From NCBI RefSeq assembly GCF_029245835.1, contig NZ_JAQWOO010000081.1, forward strand, positions 1-51,438: a stretch of DNA of 51,438 nt. Reading direction: 5' to 3'. Position 1 is the stretch's first letter. Every line of letters starts with the position of its first letter. Positions 18,814-27,749 of this stretch are shown here, piece after piece. The notes under the pieces were generated by a model that worked only from the letters and a program-made list of their open reading frames with translations, was not told the DNA's origin and did no database searches. The translations under genes were made by a program, and so were the position numbers. This stretch comes from Algibacter sp. Lineage in GTDB: Bacteria; Bacteroidota; Bacteroidia; Flavobacteriales; Flavobacteriaceae.

Positions 18814-20811
18814 CTAAGAAATAGCTTTTGCTTCTTCTACTAACAAGGCATTTTTATCTTCTAAAGCTTTAGCTATAAAATCGTTTATGGCGTCGTTTTT
18901 TTCTAAGCCATTTTTTAATAAAACACCAAGCGTAATCATTGTGATAATACGTGTCCCTGATTTTTTTACTGACGTATTAAACAATGGTTCAACTTCATCA
19001 TAACTTACGTTTTTAGCTAATTTTTGGAGTTCTACTTTAGCTTCAGCTCGTTTATCGTCTGGCAATCTATCATACTTTTTACCATAGGATTTTATTTGCT
19101 CGATAGCAGACCTGTTATTTTGTTGTGGTTGTTTTTGCTGGTTTTGATTTGTGGTTTGTTGCGGCTTAACCTTTGCCCAAGTATCACGCAATCCAACGGT
19201 TTTGTTGAATACTAATTGATCTGAAGTAGAGTCGTCATCAACATTAAAATAGCCTAAACGTTGAAACTGAAATCTGTCTCCTATTTTAGCATCTTTTAAA
19301 CTTGGCTCAACAAAGGCTTCAATAATTTTTAATGACTTTGGATTAATGAATTCCATAAAGTCTTTATCAGGATGACTGTCTGGTGCTTCATCTACAAATA
19401 ACCTGTCGTATTCTCTAACTTCAGCTTTTTCAGCATGGGCAATAGATACCCAATGTAGTGTCCCTTTTATCCTTCGTTCAGTAGCTTCAGAATAGGTGCA
19501 ATGTATTTCAGTAATATGTCCATCAGCGTCTTTTAAAACACTTTCCGCTTTAATGATGTAGGCATTTTTAAGACGCACTTCACCGCCTAGCTTTAATCTA
19601 AAAAACTTATTGCTAGCTTCTTCTTTAAAATCTTCTTTTTCAATGTATAATTCCCGTGAAAAAGGCACTTTTCTAAAGCCTGCACTTTCATCTTCTTGAT
19701 TATTTTCAGCATCCAGCCACTCTACCTTATCCTCAGGATAATTAGTAATTACAAGCTTTACAGGATTTAAAACCGCCATAACACGAGGCGCTGTTTTGTT
19801 TAAATCTTCACGAATACAGAATTCTAAAAGCGATACATCAATAATATTTTCTCGCTTCGCAACGCCAACAGTTTCTACAAATTTTCTGATGGCATTTGGC
19901 GTATAGCCTCTTCGGCGTAAGCCAGAAATTGTTGGCATTCTTGGGTCGTCCCATCCATTTACAACACCATCTTCAACCAATTTAAGCAACTTACGTTTGC
20001 TCATAATGGTGTAACTAAGGTTTAAACGGGCAAATTCGCGTTGCTTTGGCCTTAATTTGTCTGCATCGACAACTTGGTCCAAAAACCAATCATAAAGCTC
20101 TCTGTGAGGCTTAAACTCAAGTGAACATAGCGAATGTGATATTTGCTCTATATAATCGCTCTCACCATGTGTCCAGTCATACATTGGGTATATACACCAA
20201 TCATTAGCTGTTCTGTGATGATGCTTTTTTAAAACACGATACATAATTGGGTCGCGCATTAGCATATTAACATGTTGCATGTCTATTTTAGCGCGTAAAA
20301 TATGCTCACCTTCATTAAACTCACCAGCTTTCATGCGTTCAAATAAATCTAAATTCTCTTCAATACTTCTATTTCTGTAAGGCCCATCAATACCTGGTTG
20401 GGTTGGTGTGCCCTTTTGTTCAGCCATAGCTTCGCTAGATTGAGAGTCTACATAAGCTTTTCCTTCTTTAATTAAATAGACTGCCCAATCGTATAATTGT
20501 TGAAAATAATCTGAAGAAAATAATTCCTTATCCCATTTATACCCTAACCAAGCAATATCTTCTTTTATCGCATCTACGTATTCTTGTTCTTCTTTAGCGG
20601 GATTAGTATCATCAAATCTTAGGTTTACAGGCGCATTATAATACTCACCCAAACCAAAACTAATACCAATGGCTTTAGTGTGCCCTATATGTAAATACCC
20701 ATTTGGTTCTGGAGGAAAACGAAAACGAAGGCTGTTTTTAGACATCCCGTTTGCTAAATCTTCTTCTATAATTTGCTCAATAAAATGGAGTGATTTTCTT
20801 TCTTCAGACAT
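18814..20811 (-). CDS. glnS: glutaminyl-tRNA synthetase with C-terminal helical extension
   Basis: The enzyme charges tRNA-Gln with glutamine. I start it at 20811 (MSEERKSLHFIEQIIEEDL); an ATG at 20856 would add 15 residues unlike the family. HIGH is in PPEPNGYLHIGHTKAIG (about 33-49), and the KMSKS-type loop is TIMSKRKLLKLV (about 266-277). The catalytic core and beta-barrel anticodon domain run to about residue 545. After that comes a Gln/Asn-rich linker (about 548-570) and a helical domain of about 95 residues that the E. coli enzyme lacks. YqeY-like appendages are known on other GlnRS, for example in Deinococcus; this one may be related but is shorter. Confidence 0.95.
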   Translation of the reverse strand: MSEERKSLHFIEQIIEEDLANGMSKNSLRFRFPPEPNGYLHIGHTKAIGISFGLGEYYNAPVNLRFDDTNPAKEEQEYVDAIKEDIAWLGYKWDKELFSSDYFQQLYDWAVYLIKEGKAYVDSQSSEAMAEQKGTPTQPGIDGPYRNRSIEENLDLFERMKAGEFNEGEHILRAKIDMQHVNMLMRDPIMYRVLKKHHHRTANDWCIYPMYDWTHGESDYIEQISHSLCSLEFKPHRELYDWFLDQVVDADKLRPKQREFARLNLSYTIMSKRKLLKLVEDGVVNGWDDPRMPTISGLRRRGYTPNAIRKFVETVGVAKRENIIDVSLLEFCIREDLNKTAPRVMAVLNPVKLVITNYPEDKVEWLDAENNQEDESAGFRKVPFSRELYIEKEDFKEEASNKFFRLKLGGEVRLKNAYIIKAESVLKDADGHITEIHCTYSEATERRIKGTLHWVSIAHAEKAEVREYDRLFVDEAPDSHPDKDFMEFINPKSLKIIEAFVEPSLKDAKIGDRFQFQRLGYFNVDDDSTSDQLVFNKTVGLRDTWAKVKPQQTTNQNQQKQPQQNNRSAIEQIKSYGKKYDRLPDDKRAEAKVELQKLAKNVSYDEVEPLFNTSVKKSGTRIITMITLGVLLKNGLEKNDAINDFIAKALEDKNALLVEEAKAIS

Positions 20812-20911
20812 AAAATAGGTTACTGTGCGGGATGAGCTCAATAAAAACCAACCCATTAAACAAAAATATTGTACAAAATTAGGTAATTTTGCTGACTTAA
20901 ATTGTTTGATA

Positions 20912-21274
20912 ATGGGAATTATAAAAGTTGAAAATATTCGTGTATTTGCGTATCATGGTTGTTTGAAAGAAGAAACTAAAATAGGTAGCGATTATCGGGT
21001 TGATTTAGAGGTTAAAGCCGATTTACAAACCTCAGCAAATACAGATAAACTAACTGATACTGTTGATTATGTGTTTTTGAATCGCGTTATTAAAGAAGAA
21101 ATGGATACTGCTTCTCATTTACTAGAAACTGTGGCTAAACGGATATTAAATAGAATTTTTAATGAAGATACACTAGTTAAAAAAGCAACGGTCTGGGTTA
21201 GTAAACTTAATCCGCCAATTGGTGGTGATGTTGAAAGAGTCACTATAAAAATGACTGATAAACGTAAAAAGTGA
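20912..21274 (+). CDS. folB: dihydroneopterin aldolase
   Basis: FolB converts 7,8-dihydroneopterin to 6-hydroxymethyl-dihydropterin and glycolaldehyde in folate synthesis. The start MGIIKVENIRVFAYHGCL at 20912 gives the normal length of 120 residues; the longer reading frame from 20825 adds non-homologous sequence. Family motifs visible are AYHGCLKEETKIG, the DTVDYVFLN segment, LLETVAKRI with the conserved Glu, and the C-terminal KLNPPIGGDVERVTI. A TAATTTTG -7-like element lies at 20884-20891. It is divergent from glnS. Confidence 0.93.
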   Translation: MGIIKVENIRVFAYHGCLKEETKIGSDYRVDLEVKADLQTSANTDKLTDTVDYVFLNRVIKEEMDTASHLLETVAKRILNRIFNEDTLVKKATVWVSKLNPPIGGDVERVTIKMTDKRKK

Positions 21275-21304
21275 TTTTAAATAAGAAAAAGTCACAATTT
21301 TTTA

Positions 21305-21312
21305 TACATTTG
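21305..21312 (+). promoter_or_regulatory. -7 element for tRNA-Cys
   Basis: TACATTTG matches TAnnTTTG and lies 78 bp before the 5' end of tRNA-Cys. A leader of about 70 nt would have to be removed by RNase P. Confidence 0.45.
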
Positions 21313-21389
21313 CAGCAGATTTTGGCAATCATTTGAAAATCTTGTTTTAGGAGGTTTTTAAATTCCATCTGAAATACTAAAAAAATTAT

Positions 21390-21460
21390 GGCGTCGTGGC
21401 CGAGTGGCTAGGCAGAGGTCTGCAAAACCTTCTACAGCGGTTCGAATCCGCTCGACGCCT
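21390..21460 (+). tRNA. tRNA-Cys (GCA anticodon)
   Basis: A 71-nt cloverleaf. The acceptor stem GGCGTCG (21390-21396) pairs with CGACGCC (21453-21459), followed by discriminator U, the identity base of tRNA-Cys. The D arm carries GAGTGGCTAGGC, the anticodon loop is TCTGCAAAA with anticodon GCA, and the T arm is AGCGGTTCGAATCCGCT. CCA is not encoded. A terminator follows at once. Confidence 0.95.
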
Positions 21461-21461
21461 C

Positions 21462-21494
21462 AAAAGCTTTCAGTTATTCTGGAAGCTTTTTTTT
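21462..21494 (+). terminator. intrinsic terminator after tRNA-Cys
   Basis: AAAAGCTT (21462-21469) and AAGCTTTT (21483-21490) form a stem around a 13-nt loop, followed by a run of T to 21494. Confidence 0.8.
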
Positions 21495-21528
21495 GTTTAA
21501 ATTTTTATAAAAAATTAATTAAAGCGAA

Positions 21529-21576
21529 GCAAAACCTTCAATCTAGATTTTTTTTCGAATCCGTTCGACGCTTCAA
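21529..21576 (+). pseudogene. decayed 3' fragment of tRNA-Cys
   Basis: The sequence begins with the GCAAAACCTTC of the anticodon arm and ends with TTCGAATCCGTTCGACGCTTCAA. The latter differs from the T arm and 3' end of the intact tRNA (and the CAA after it) at only two positions. The variable part between them is replaced by an AT-rich stretch, and the 5' half of the tRNA is missing. It starts 107 bp after the matching point in the functional gene. It is a degenerate partial duplicate and cannot fold as a tRNA. Confidence 0.75.
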
Positions 21577-21650
21577 TGAACATTCAAGTGTTTCTTAAAA
21601 GTCCTTTCTATGATAAATTTTTATAAAATAAAGTATGGTTGAACTTATCC

Positions 21651-22340
21651 TTAAAATTTTTCTTTTATGGGGCTTATTTTTTCCAACTTCTCTTTGTTCT
21701 TCTCATAAGCTTCTGGAAAAAGGCCTTGAACGAATAATAAAATCCCAAAACCTAGTATGACTATAGCAATAACTTTTTTGGTTTTAAAAATGAGCCGTGG
21801 CGTTAATTTCGCTTTAAGCCTTTTGGCAATTACTATTTTAACTAAATCTGAAATAAAATAAGATGCTAGCATTGAAATTATAAAAATGATACCACCATGT
21901 TCTGAAGTTGTTAAAGAATCGCCTAATACAATAAACCCTAGCCAACCTAATAAAACTCCAATATTTATGAAATTAAGGAGAAAGCCTTTAATAAACAGTT
22001 TTCCGTAGTCTTTTTGAATTTCGACTTTATGATATTCTTTTACTATAGATCTGAATGATTTTGATGTTTTTACAAAGGAAATAACACCATAAACTATTAA
22101 TAAAACACCTCCAAAAATTAAAAAACTAGGGTCGTTTCCAATTTTTCCTCTTAAATTATTAGTACTGTAAAAAGCGATGACTATAAAGATAATATCTGCT
22201 AGAATAACACCTAAATCAAATATTAAAGCACTCCTAAACCCTTTTGTTGCACTTGTTTCCAAGAGCACAAAAAATACAGGCCCAATAGTAAAGGCAAGTA
22301 TAATGCCGAAGGGTATGGCTGTTAAAATATCATCAAACAT
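21651..22340 (-). CDS. LysE/RhtB-family exporter
   Basis: A 229-residue inner-membrane protein with about six hydrophobic segments. The N-terminal IPFGIILAFTIGPVFFVLLE has the Gly-Pro pattern diagnostic of LysE/RhtB amino-acid exporters, and the second half repeats it with FLLNFINIGVLLGWLGFIV. The exported substrate cannot be read from sequence. It stands between the tRNA-Cys region and the convergent end of the glucan locus. Confidence 0.88.
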   Translation of the reverse strand: MFDDILTAIPFGIILAFTIGPVFFVLLETSATKGFRSALIFDLGVILADIIFIVIAFYSTNNLRGKIGNDPSFLIFGGVLLIVYGVISFVKTSKSFRSIVKEYHKVEIQKDYGKLFIKGFLLNFINIGVLLGWLGFIVLGDSLTTSEHGGIIFIISMLASYFISDLVKIVIAKRLKAKLTPRLIFKTKKVIAIVILGFGILLFVQGLFPEAYEKNKEKLEKISPIKEKF

Positions 22341-22407
22341 AAGATGTAATACTTTTATACAAAGTAAAGAAATATTTAAAACCTATAGAAGCTTCAACCT
22401 AACAAAT

Positions 22408-22443
22408 AAAAAAAGCGCGTGATATAAAATCATGCGCTTTTTA
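22408..22443 (-). terminator. intrinsic terminator of the T9SS binding-protein gene
   Basis: AAAAAGCGC-GTGAT and ATCATGCGCTTTTT form a long stem with a short AT loop. On the minus strand the stem is followed by a run of T. It lies 25 bp after the stop of the gene at 22468 and marks the end of the glucan locus. Confidence 0.85.
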
Positions 22444-22467
22444 CAAACTTCTAAATAAATTAATAAA

Positions 22468-23847
22468 CTATCTTTTAACTAGCTTTAAGCTACTCATGCC
22501 TTGAGCGGTTTTTACTTGAGCAAAGTATAATCCTGTTTTTAAACTAGAACCATTAATTGTTGCTTCTTTTGTATTTGGCGTTATCGATAATACGCTTTTA
22601 CCTAACACATTAAAAACTGTAATTGAAGTTATATTAGTGGTTTCTGTTTTAACTGTCCAGCTATCTTGTGTTGGGTTAGGAAAGATTTTAAATTTAGCTA
22701 AATTATTATCATCAACACTTGCAGTAGCTTCTGTATAAAAATAGATGTTATCCAAATAAATATCCCCAAAAAGCGGTCCTGCCTGACTAAAGATAAGTTG
22801 TGAAACCTGAGTTCTAGCTGCCGTAGGATTCTCAACAAAATCGGTAAAAAGAGCGTCTATTGAGTGCCATTGGTCAGTAGCTAATCCGTTTACATCAAAG
22901 GCGTCTCTTATGTTAACAGCCCCACCAGCTGAATAATCTTGTACGATAACTTGAAAAATAGAGCCTTCAATTGGTGTACCATTAAAATAAATATCCATGT
23001 GTATGTGTGTAAACGCAGATAAATCTATTGGCTGAACAGCTCCATCAGCAAAATACTGGTTTTGAAAACCACCTCCTGCGAGAGGAGTAATTAATTCTAA
23101 AGTATTGTTAGATTCTACTGTTATACCGTTTAATGTGGCTCCTGCAAAAACTTGAGTCCCGTTTGAAGGTGGAGGAGTGGTATATGCATCGCTATAAATT
23201 GATAAAACATCAGCTTGATCTCTAGCAGGGGTTGTTGCGGCGGTATCTGGAGGACCAGGACAATCTGGACAACCACCTGTACCTCCACAATCTATACCTT
23301 CTTCATCACCATTCATAATGCCATCAGTACACGTGGGTGCAGGATCTGCAACAACTTGAATATCATCTATAGCATAATTTCCATTAGGACCATCTACACC
23401 AGCATCTATAAAAATTCTTAGTTGCGTCATATTTCCAAGAACTCCGGGATTAATAAGAATTGTTTGTTCAGCATCACCAGTTGTTGTAAAAGGTACTTCA
23501 TGGGTACCAGCAGAAGTAGTCAATCTGATTCTGTGCGTACGAACTTCCATTTCGGGTAGCGTAGATAAAGGATCCATTGTAAAACTAATTGTGTTATTTA
23601 GCTCCATTGAAAGATCAACAACATCTCCTCCAGTAAAGTCAATAAAAGCGTTGTCCCATGCTCCTGCATTGCCAAAAAGCTCTAATTTTTCAGTAGTTAC
23701 ATTAATTGTAGCAGCTCCCAAATTAGGATCTGGGTTGGCAGAATCCCATGTGAAGGCCTGTCCAGGATCACTAAAATCTAAAGGCAATGTTTGAGAGTAT
23801 CCAAATGACATAGTCAAAAGGATTAATAATAAAGTAATTTTTTTCAT
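22468..23847 (-). CDS. T9SS-secreted carbohydrate-binding protein
   Basis: A 459-residue exported protein with a signal peptide (about 1-18) and a first beta-sandwich domain (about 20-170) ending in YAIDDIQV, a galactose-binding-like pattern. It also has a Cys/Asp motif CTDGIMNGDEEGIDCGG, commonly seen as a calcium-binding-like linker in flavobacterial proteins. A second CBM-like domain (about 205-375) ends LDNIYFYTE, and a type A T9SS sorting tail (about 385-459, IFPNPTQDSW to SLKLVKR) closes the protein. The second domain is clearly homologous to the C-terminal domain of the interrupted lipoprotein at 45371. It has no hydrolase motif, so it probably binds glucan at the surface or in the medium. 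Its promoter shares two motifs with the main operon. Confidence 0.85.
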   Translation of the reverse strand: MKKITLLLILLTMSFGYSQTLPLDFSDPGQAFTWDSANPDPNLGAATINVTTEKLELFGNAGAWDNAFIDFTGGDVVDLSMELNNTISFTMDPLSTLPEMEVRTHRIRLTTSAGTHEVPFTTTGDAEQTILINPGVLGNMTQLRIFIDAGVDGPNGNYAIDDIQVVADPAPTCTDGIMNGDEEGIDCGGTGGCPDCPGPPDTAATTPARDQADVLSIYSDAYTTPPPSNGTQVFAGATLNGITVESNNTLELITPLAGGGFQNQYFADGAVQPIDLSAFTHIHMDIYFNGTPIEGSIFQVIVQDYSAGGAVNIRDAFDVNGLATDQWHSIDALFTDFVENPTAARTQVSQLIFSQAGPLFGDIYLDNIYFYTEATASVDDNNLAKFKIFPNPTQDSWTVKTETTNITSITVFNVLGKSVLSITPNTKEATINGSSLKTGLYFAQVKTAQGMSSLKLVKR

Positions 23848-23936
23848 AATGAATTGTTTTAATTAATAATTTTTATTGAACTTATTTAGTAATTTCTTAA
23901 ATTTAATGAGGTTTTTTTGATTTTTATTCAAAACGA

Positions 23937-23956
23937 ACCGCAACAAAAAACATACA
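23937..23956 (-). promoter_or_regulatory. shared 20-bp promoter motif, copy B
   Basis: On the minus strand it reads TGTATGTTTTTTGTTGCGGT, 90 bp before the ATG at 23847. It differs by one base from the motif 113 bp before the GH-barrel gene (50133-50152). It includes a TATGTTTTTTG that could serve as a core promoter element or an activator site. Confidence 0.65.
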
Positions 23957-24070
23957 TATCAAAAAAAACAATGTATTGTTACTAATCTTTCAATAAGACT
24001 TGTTTTTATAATGCTTTTAAGCACTTTTATAACATTTCGATATTATTAAAAGTGTTGAGAAAAGGGCGCT

Positions 24071-24091
24071 TGTAGTGGTAATGTAGTGGTA
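24071..24091. promoter_or_regulatory. direct repeat with 11-bp period, copy B (likely operator)
   Basis: TGTAGTGGTA (24071-24080) is repeated exactly at 24082-24091 after one spacer base. The repeat unit of 11 bp is one helical turn, as expected for a regulator binding successive major grooves on one face. It lies 224 bp before the ATG of the T9SS protein gene, and a degenerate copy of the same design lies 239 bp before the GH-barrel gene. The rest of this 424-bp gap (23848-24271) holds no gene I can support. Confidence 0.7.
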
Positions 24092-24271
24092 GAAAATTAA
24101 AACGGAAGGAGTTTTATAAACAAGGACTATGCACTATGAAAAAAAAATTAATAAAATTCAGGAAAAAGAACTCCAACCCTATATTTTTTTTGGTTTTATA
24201 GTAGCACTAAAACTATTATAACATTGTATTTCAATGCCTTAAAAGTTAAAAAAGATACTCCATTGAAACTG

Positions 24272-27200
24272 TTATTTATTAAGATTATATATTGAAATAG
24301 CCTCATTATTATTTGTAACAAAAATTACATTTTTGTTTTCTTTCTTTAAAACCTTAATATCTCTACTATCGTAAGGCAAATTGTATCCACTCTTTATAGG
24401 GTCTATATATTCGAAATTATTATTACCATCTCCAAGAAGTATTGCACCAATACCAGCATCATACCGAGTGGTTTCGACCTCAACACCAAAATGATTCCCT
24501 ACGGTTAGAATGTCCTTGTTTCCATCGCCATTAATATCTATAACCAACGAGGATTTAATAGGTGCTATTTGTAATTGTTTAGGCAATACTTGTCTTTTTA
24601 AAGTACCATTATCGTTAATTAAAAGAATACTTTCGAAGCTTTCTATTTCATAAACTACGGCATCGCTTACTTTATCTTCTGGCAATATATCAACCAAATT
24701 AGAGGATGCAAAACTATGGTAGTCTTTAAACTTTTCTGCCACATAAGGCATTTGTTGGCTCGTACATTCCCGCCCTCTCACGGGCACATAATCATCTTTA
24801 TAAAATTTTGCTAAAACAATATCATTGGTTCCGTTGTTATCAAAATCATTAACATATAACTTAAAAGGATGTTCCTTGGAGGCTTTAAATTTATTATTTA
24901 AACCAAGATTTCCAATAATGTAATCCTCATCTCCATCGTTATCTAAATCACTAGCTGTAATAGACCACCAAATACCCCTAGAATTCTTAAGACCAAAATC
25001 TTCTGACCTATTAATAAATTTTCCGTCTTCATTTTTTAAAACTTCTATATTCATCCATTCGCCAACAATTATAAGGTCGTCATCTTTATCATTATCAATA
25101 TCTGTAAAAACCGCATCTGTAACCATACCCATATGTTCTATACTTGGAGCAGTGTCTTTTACAGATTTTCTAAATTTGCCTTCGTCATTAATAAGAAAAT
25201 AGCTGCTAGGAGGGAAGCCGTATTTTCCAGAGATTAGTCGGGTTCCAACAAAAATATCTAAATCGCCATCTTTATCTATATCCGATACCTTTATACACTG
25301 AGAGCTTTCAAATATATTTGGTAAGGCATTATTACTTTTGGTAAAGTCTCCAGAGCCATTATTAATATACAACCTGTCGTTTAACAACGGGTTTCCTCTT
25401 TTATACTCGCTTCCTCCACTGGTTACATATAAATCTAGGTCTGCATCATTATCTATATCAAAAAAAACGGCTTGTAGGTCCTCAGATGCTTTGTCTAATT
25501 GCCAAGGTTGTGATTTACTCTCCTCAAAAACACCTTTAGTATTTTGAAGGTATAACCTACCGCTTTGTCCAGCAGCACCGCCAATAAATAAATCTTCAGT
25601 ACCATCTGAATTTACGTCTGCGATAGTGGTAAAAGGTCCGTTTTGTGAGACATTATGGGGTAATAAAACCTCTTCCTGATATTCATCGTATTCATTTTCT
25701 ATATGCGTAAAAGTGATTCCAAGATCTGAAGGTTCAATTCTTGATAATATTGACTGAGTGTCGTTTACGTTAGTTGATTTTTCACTTTTTATCGCTTTAG
25801 AGTATTTTGCAGTTATTTCAATATTGGCGCTTATGTCTTTAAATACATTCGTCTTTCCGTCTGGCCAAAAAACTTCTATTTTATCAACTTCTACATCTTT
25901 ACCCAATCCGAAAAACAAACCTGGTTCTACTGAAGATAAATAGCCTCTGGAAACTGTATTTTCCAAAACCTGTATCTTACCATTATGATGAATTTTTGCT
26001 TTTGCCCCATAACCAAATGTGTTGTTTTCTGAGCCTTCTAAAGAAATCTTTAAAAAATTACCTGTTGCTTTGTTTTCATAAACAAAAGCAGACCTTTCCA
26101 TATTATTTATAACAACATCTAAATCGCCATCATTATCTAAATCACCATAAGCCATACCACTAGAAAAACTAGGTGTATCAAAACCCCAGTCTTTGGTCAC
26201 TTTATCAAATTCTAAATTTCCTTTATTTTTATAAATATAATTTGAAAGCGGAACAGAAGGGGCCTGTTTTGACATAGCAAAAAAATCTTGTGACCCTGTT
26301 TCTAGTTTTTCATTTATTATGGTTAAAAAATCATTATTCCTCACGTCCTTTTTAACGCCATTGGATATCATAATATCTTTTAATCCATCGTTATCCATAT
26401 CCACTAATAAGCCTGCCCAACTCCAATCTGTTTTCGCGATTCCTACCATGTTTGATATATCAGAAAAATTCTTACCATTCGTGTTAATTTGCAAGGTATT
26501 TGTCATATACTGATGATGCCCGCCAAGATCAACCATTTGATTAAATTTTTCTGAACTCATTGAGCCCATATTGGTTTTAGACCTGTAATGATCTGCAGCA
26601 GCCATATCTAAAGTAATTAAATCTGTAAATCCGTCATTATTAACATCGCCAGTATCTGTACCCATGCTAAACTGTGAAATATGTTTTAGCTTATCATTAA
26701 TAACATTTTTAAATGTCCCATCACCATTGTTATAATACATGAAATCGGGTCCATCATAATCGTTGGAAACATATAGATCTACCCAACCATCATTGTTAAA
26801 ATCGGAAGCACTAACACTTAATCCATAAGCTAATTCACGAGATATACCTGCTTGCTTAGATACATCGTAATACTTTCCATTCTCATTTTTATATAATTTA
26901 TCTGAATAATAAATTTCGCGCTCTTTAGGAATATTAATATAACGCATGTACAATCTTGCATCTGGAAGCTGATTGACTTGATACATATCTAAGTCGCCAT
27001 CATTATCCATATCAAAAAACACGGCTTGTGAAGAAAAACCGGCATCAGCCAATCCATAAGCCATAGCAGATTCTGTAAATGTAAGATCTTGATTATTGAT
27101 ATATAGTTGATTTTTTCTGTCGTCTGGAACCATAGACTCTCCATTTCTGCTAACATATATATCCAGATAACCATCTGAATTTACATCTGCCATAGTAACA

Positions 27201-27574
27201 CCCCAAGACCAACCAGAATTTCTTGCCGCTCTAGATTTTTTGGTGATATCTTCAAACTTAAAGTCGCCTTTATTTAAATATAACCTATCTGATACTTGGT
27301 TTCCACAGAAAAAAATATCTGATAATCCGTCGTTATTAATGTCGCCTATCGCTACTCCTGCACCACTATAAATTTGATTGTAGTATAAATGATTTACTTT
27401 TTGTGACTCCTTAATTGCATTATTAAAATCAATTCCTGTTTTTTCAGAATCAAGCAATGCAAAGCCTCCTTTAAGTGTTTCTGGGTGAAGATCTCGAGAT
27501 GGACCACTTTCACAAGAAACCGTTAAAATAAATAGAAAAAAACTTATTTTAAAATAAACAGAATTTATATTCAT
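24272..27574 (-). CDS. FG-GAP/VCBS and ASPIC-UnbV repeat lipoprotein
   Basis: A 1100-residue lipoprotein (signal ending LFILTVSC, Cys21) built from many calcium-binding FG-GAP/VCBS repeats with the pattern DxNxDGxxD (for example GDINNDGLSDIF, ADVNSDGYLDIYVS, FDMDNDGDLDMY). The middle (about 520-590) carries an ASPIC/UnbV domain (NTFGYGAKAKIHHNGK, VDKIEVFWPDGKTNVF), and a second series of repeats follows. Such beta-propeller proteins are frequent at Bacteroidota polysaccharide loci and probably bind glycan or protein at the surface; no catalytic role is evident. It is 175 bp downstream of the last GH17 gene. Confidence 0.88.
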   Translation of the reverse strand: MNINSVYFKISFFLFILTVSCESGPSRDLHPETLKGGFALLDSEKTGIDFNNAIKESQKVNHLYYNQIYSGAGVAIGDINNDGLSDIFFCGNQVSDRLYLNKGDFKFEDITKKSRAARNSGWSWGVTMADVNSDGYLDIYVSRNGESMVPDDRKNQLYINNQDLTFTESAMAYGLADAGFSSQAVFFDMDNDGDLDMYQVNQLPDARLYMRYINIPKEREIYYSDKLYKNENGKYYDVSKQAGISRELAYGLSVSASDFNNDGWVDLYVSNDYDGPDFMYYNNGDGTFKNVINDKLKHISQFSMGTDTGDVNNDGFTDLITLDMAAADHYRSKTNMGSMSSEKFNQMVDLGGHHQYMTNTLQINTNGKNFSDISNMVGIAKTDWSWAGLLVDMDNDGLKDIMISNGVKKDVRNNDFLTIINEKLETGSQDFFAMSKQAPSVPLSNYIYKNKGNLEFDKVTKDWGFDTPSFSSGMAYGDLDNDGDLDVVINNMERSAFVYENKATGNFLKISLEGSENNTFGYGAKAKIHHNGKIQVLENTVSRGYLSSVEPGLFFGLGKDVEVDKIEVFWPDGKTNVFKDISANIEITAKYSKAIKSEKSTNVNDTQSILSRIEPSDLGITFTHIENEYDEYQEEVLLPHNVSQNGPFTTIADVNSDGTEDLFIGGAAGQSGRLYLQNTKGVFEESKSQPWQLDKASEDLQAVFFDIDNDADLDLYVTSGGSEYKRGNPLLNDRLYINNGSGDFTKSNNALPNIFESSQCIKVSDIDKDGDLDIFVGTRLISGKYGFPPSSYFLINDEGKFRKSVKDTAPSIEHMGMVTDAVFTDIDNDKDDDLIIVGEWMNIEVLKNEDGKFINRSEDFGLKNSRGIWWSITASDLDNDGDEDYIIGNLGLNNKFKASKEHPFKLYVNDFDNNGTNDIVLAKFYKDDYVPVRGRECTSQQMPYVAEKFKDYHSFASSNLVDILPEDKVSDAVVYEIESFESILLINDNGTLKRQVLPKQLQIAPIKSSLVIDINGDGNKDILTVGNHFGVEVETTRYDAGIGAILLGDGNNNFEYIDPIKSGYNLPYDSRDIKVLKKENKNVIFVTNNNEAISIYNLNK

Positions 27575-27601
27575 GCCATTAGTTTTATATAAATTGAAGA
27601 C

Positions 27602-27620
27602 ATTTCATTTAAAATGAAAT
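27602..27620. repeat. short palindrome before the FG-GAP gene
   Basis: ATTTCATTT and AAATGAAAT flank a single A, 28 bp before the start codon of the FG-GAP protein. It may be an operator or a leader hairpin; it lacks the T-run and GC-rich stem of a terminator. Confidence 0.35.
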
Positions 27621-27749
27621 TATTTTACTAAAAATATGAAATTCTATATCTTTATGTAAAGAATAAAAAAAAAGATTCGAATAACTTACAAAAACGAGCT
27701 TTGGATGAAAATTTAAACAAAAGAAGGCTCTTTTTTTAATTTAGATGGT

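Noticed and set aside
21390-21576. An att site of a present genomic island at tRNA-Cys.
   Set aside because: Only about 70 bp separates the copies and no integrase gene is present; at most it is a remnant.
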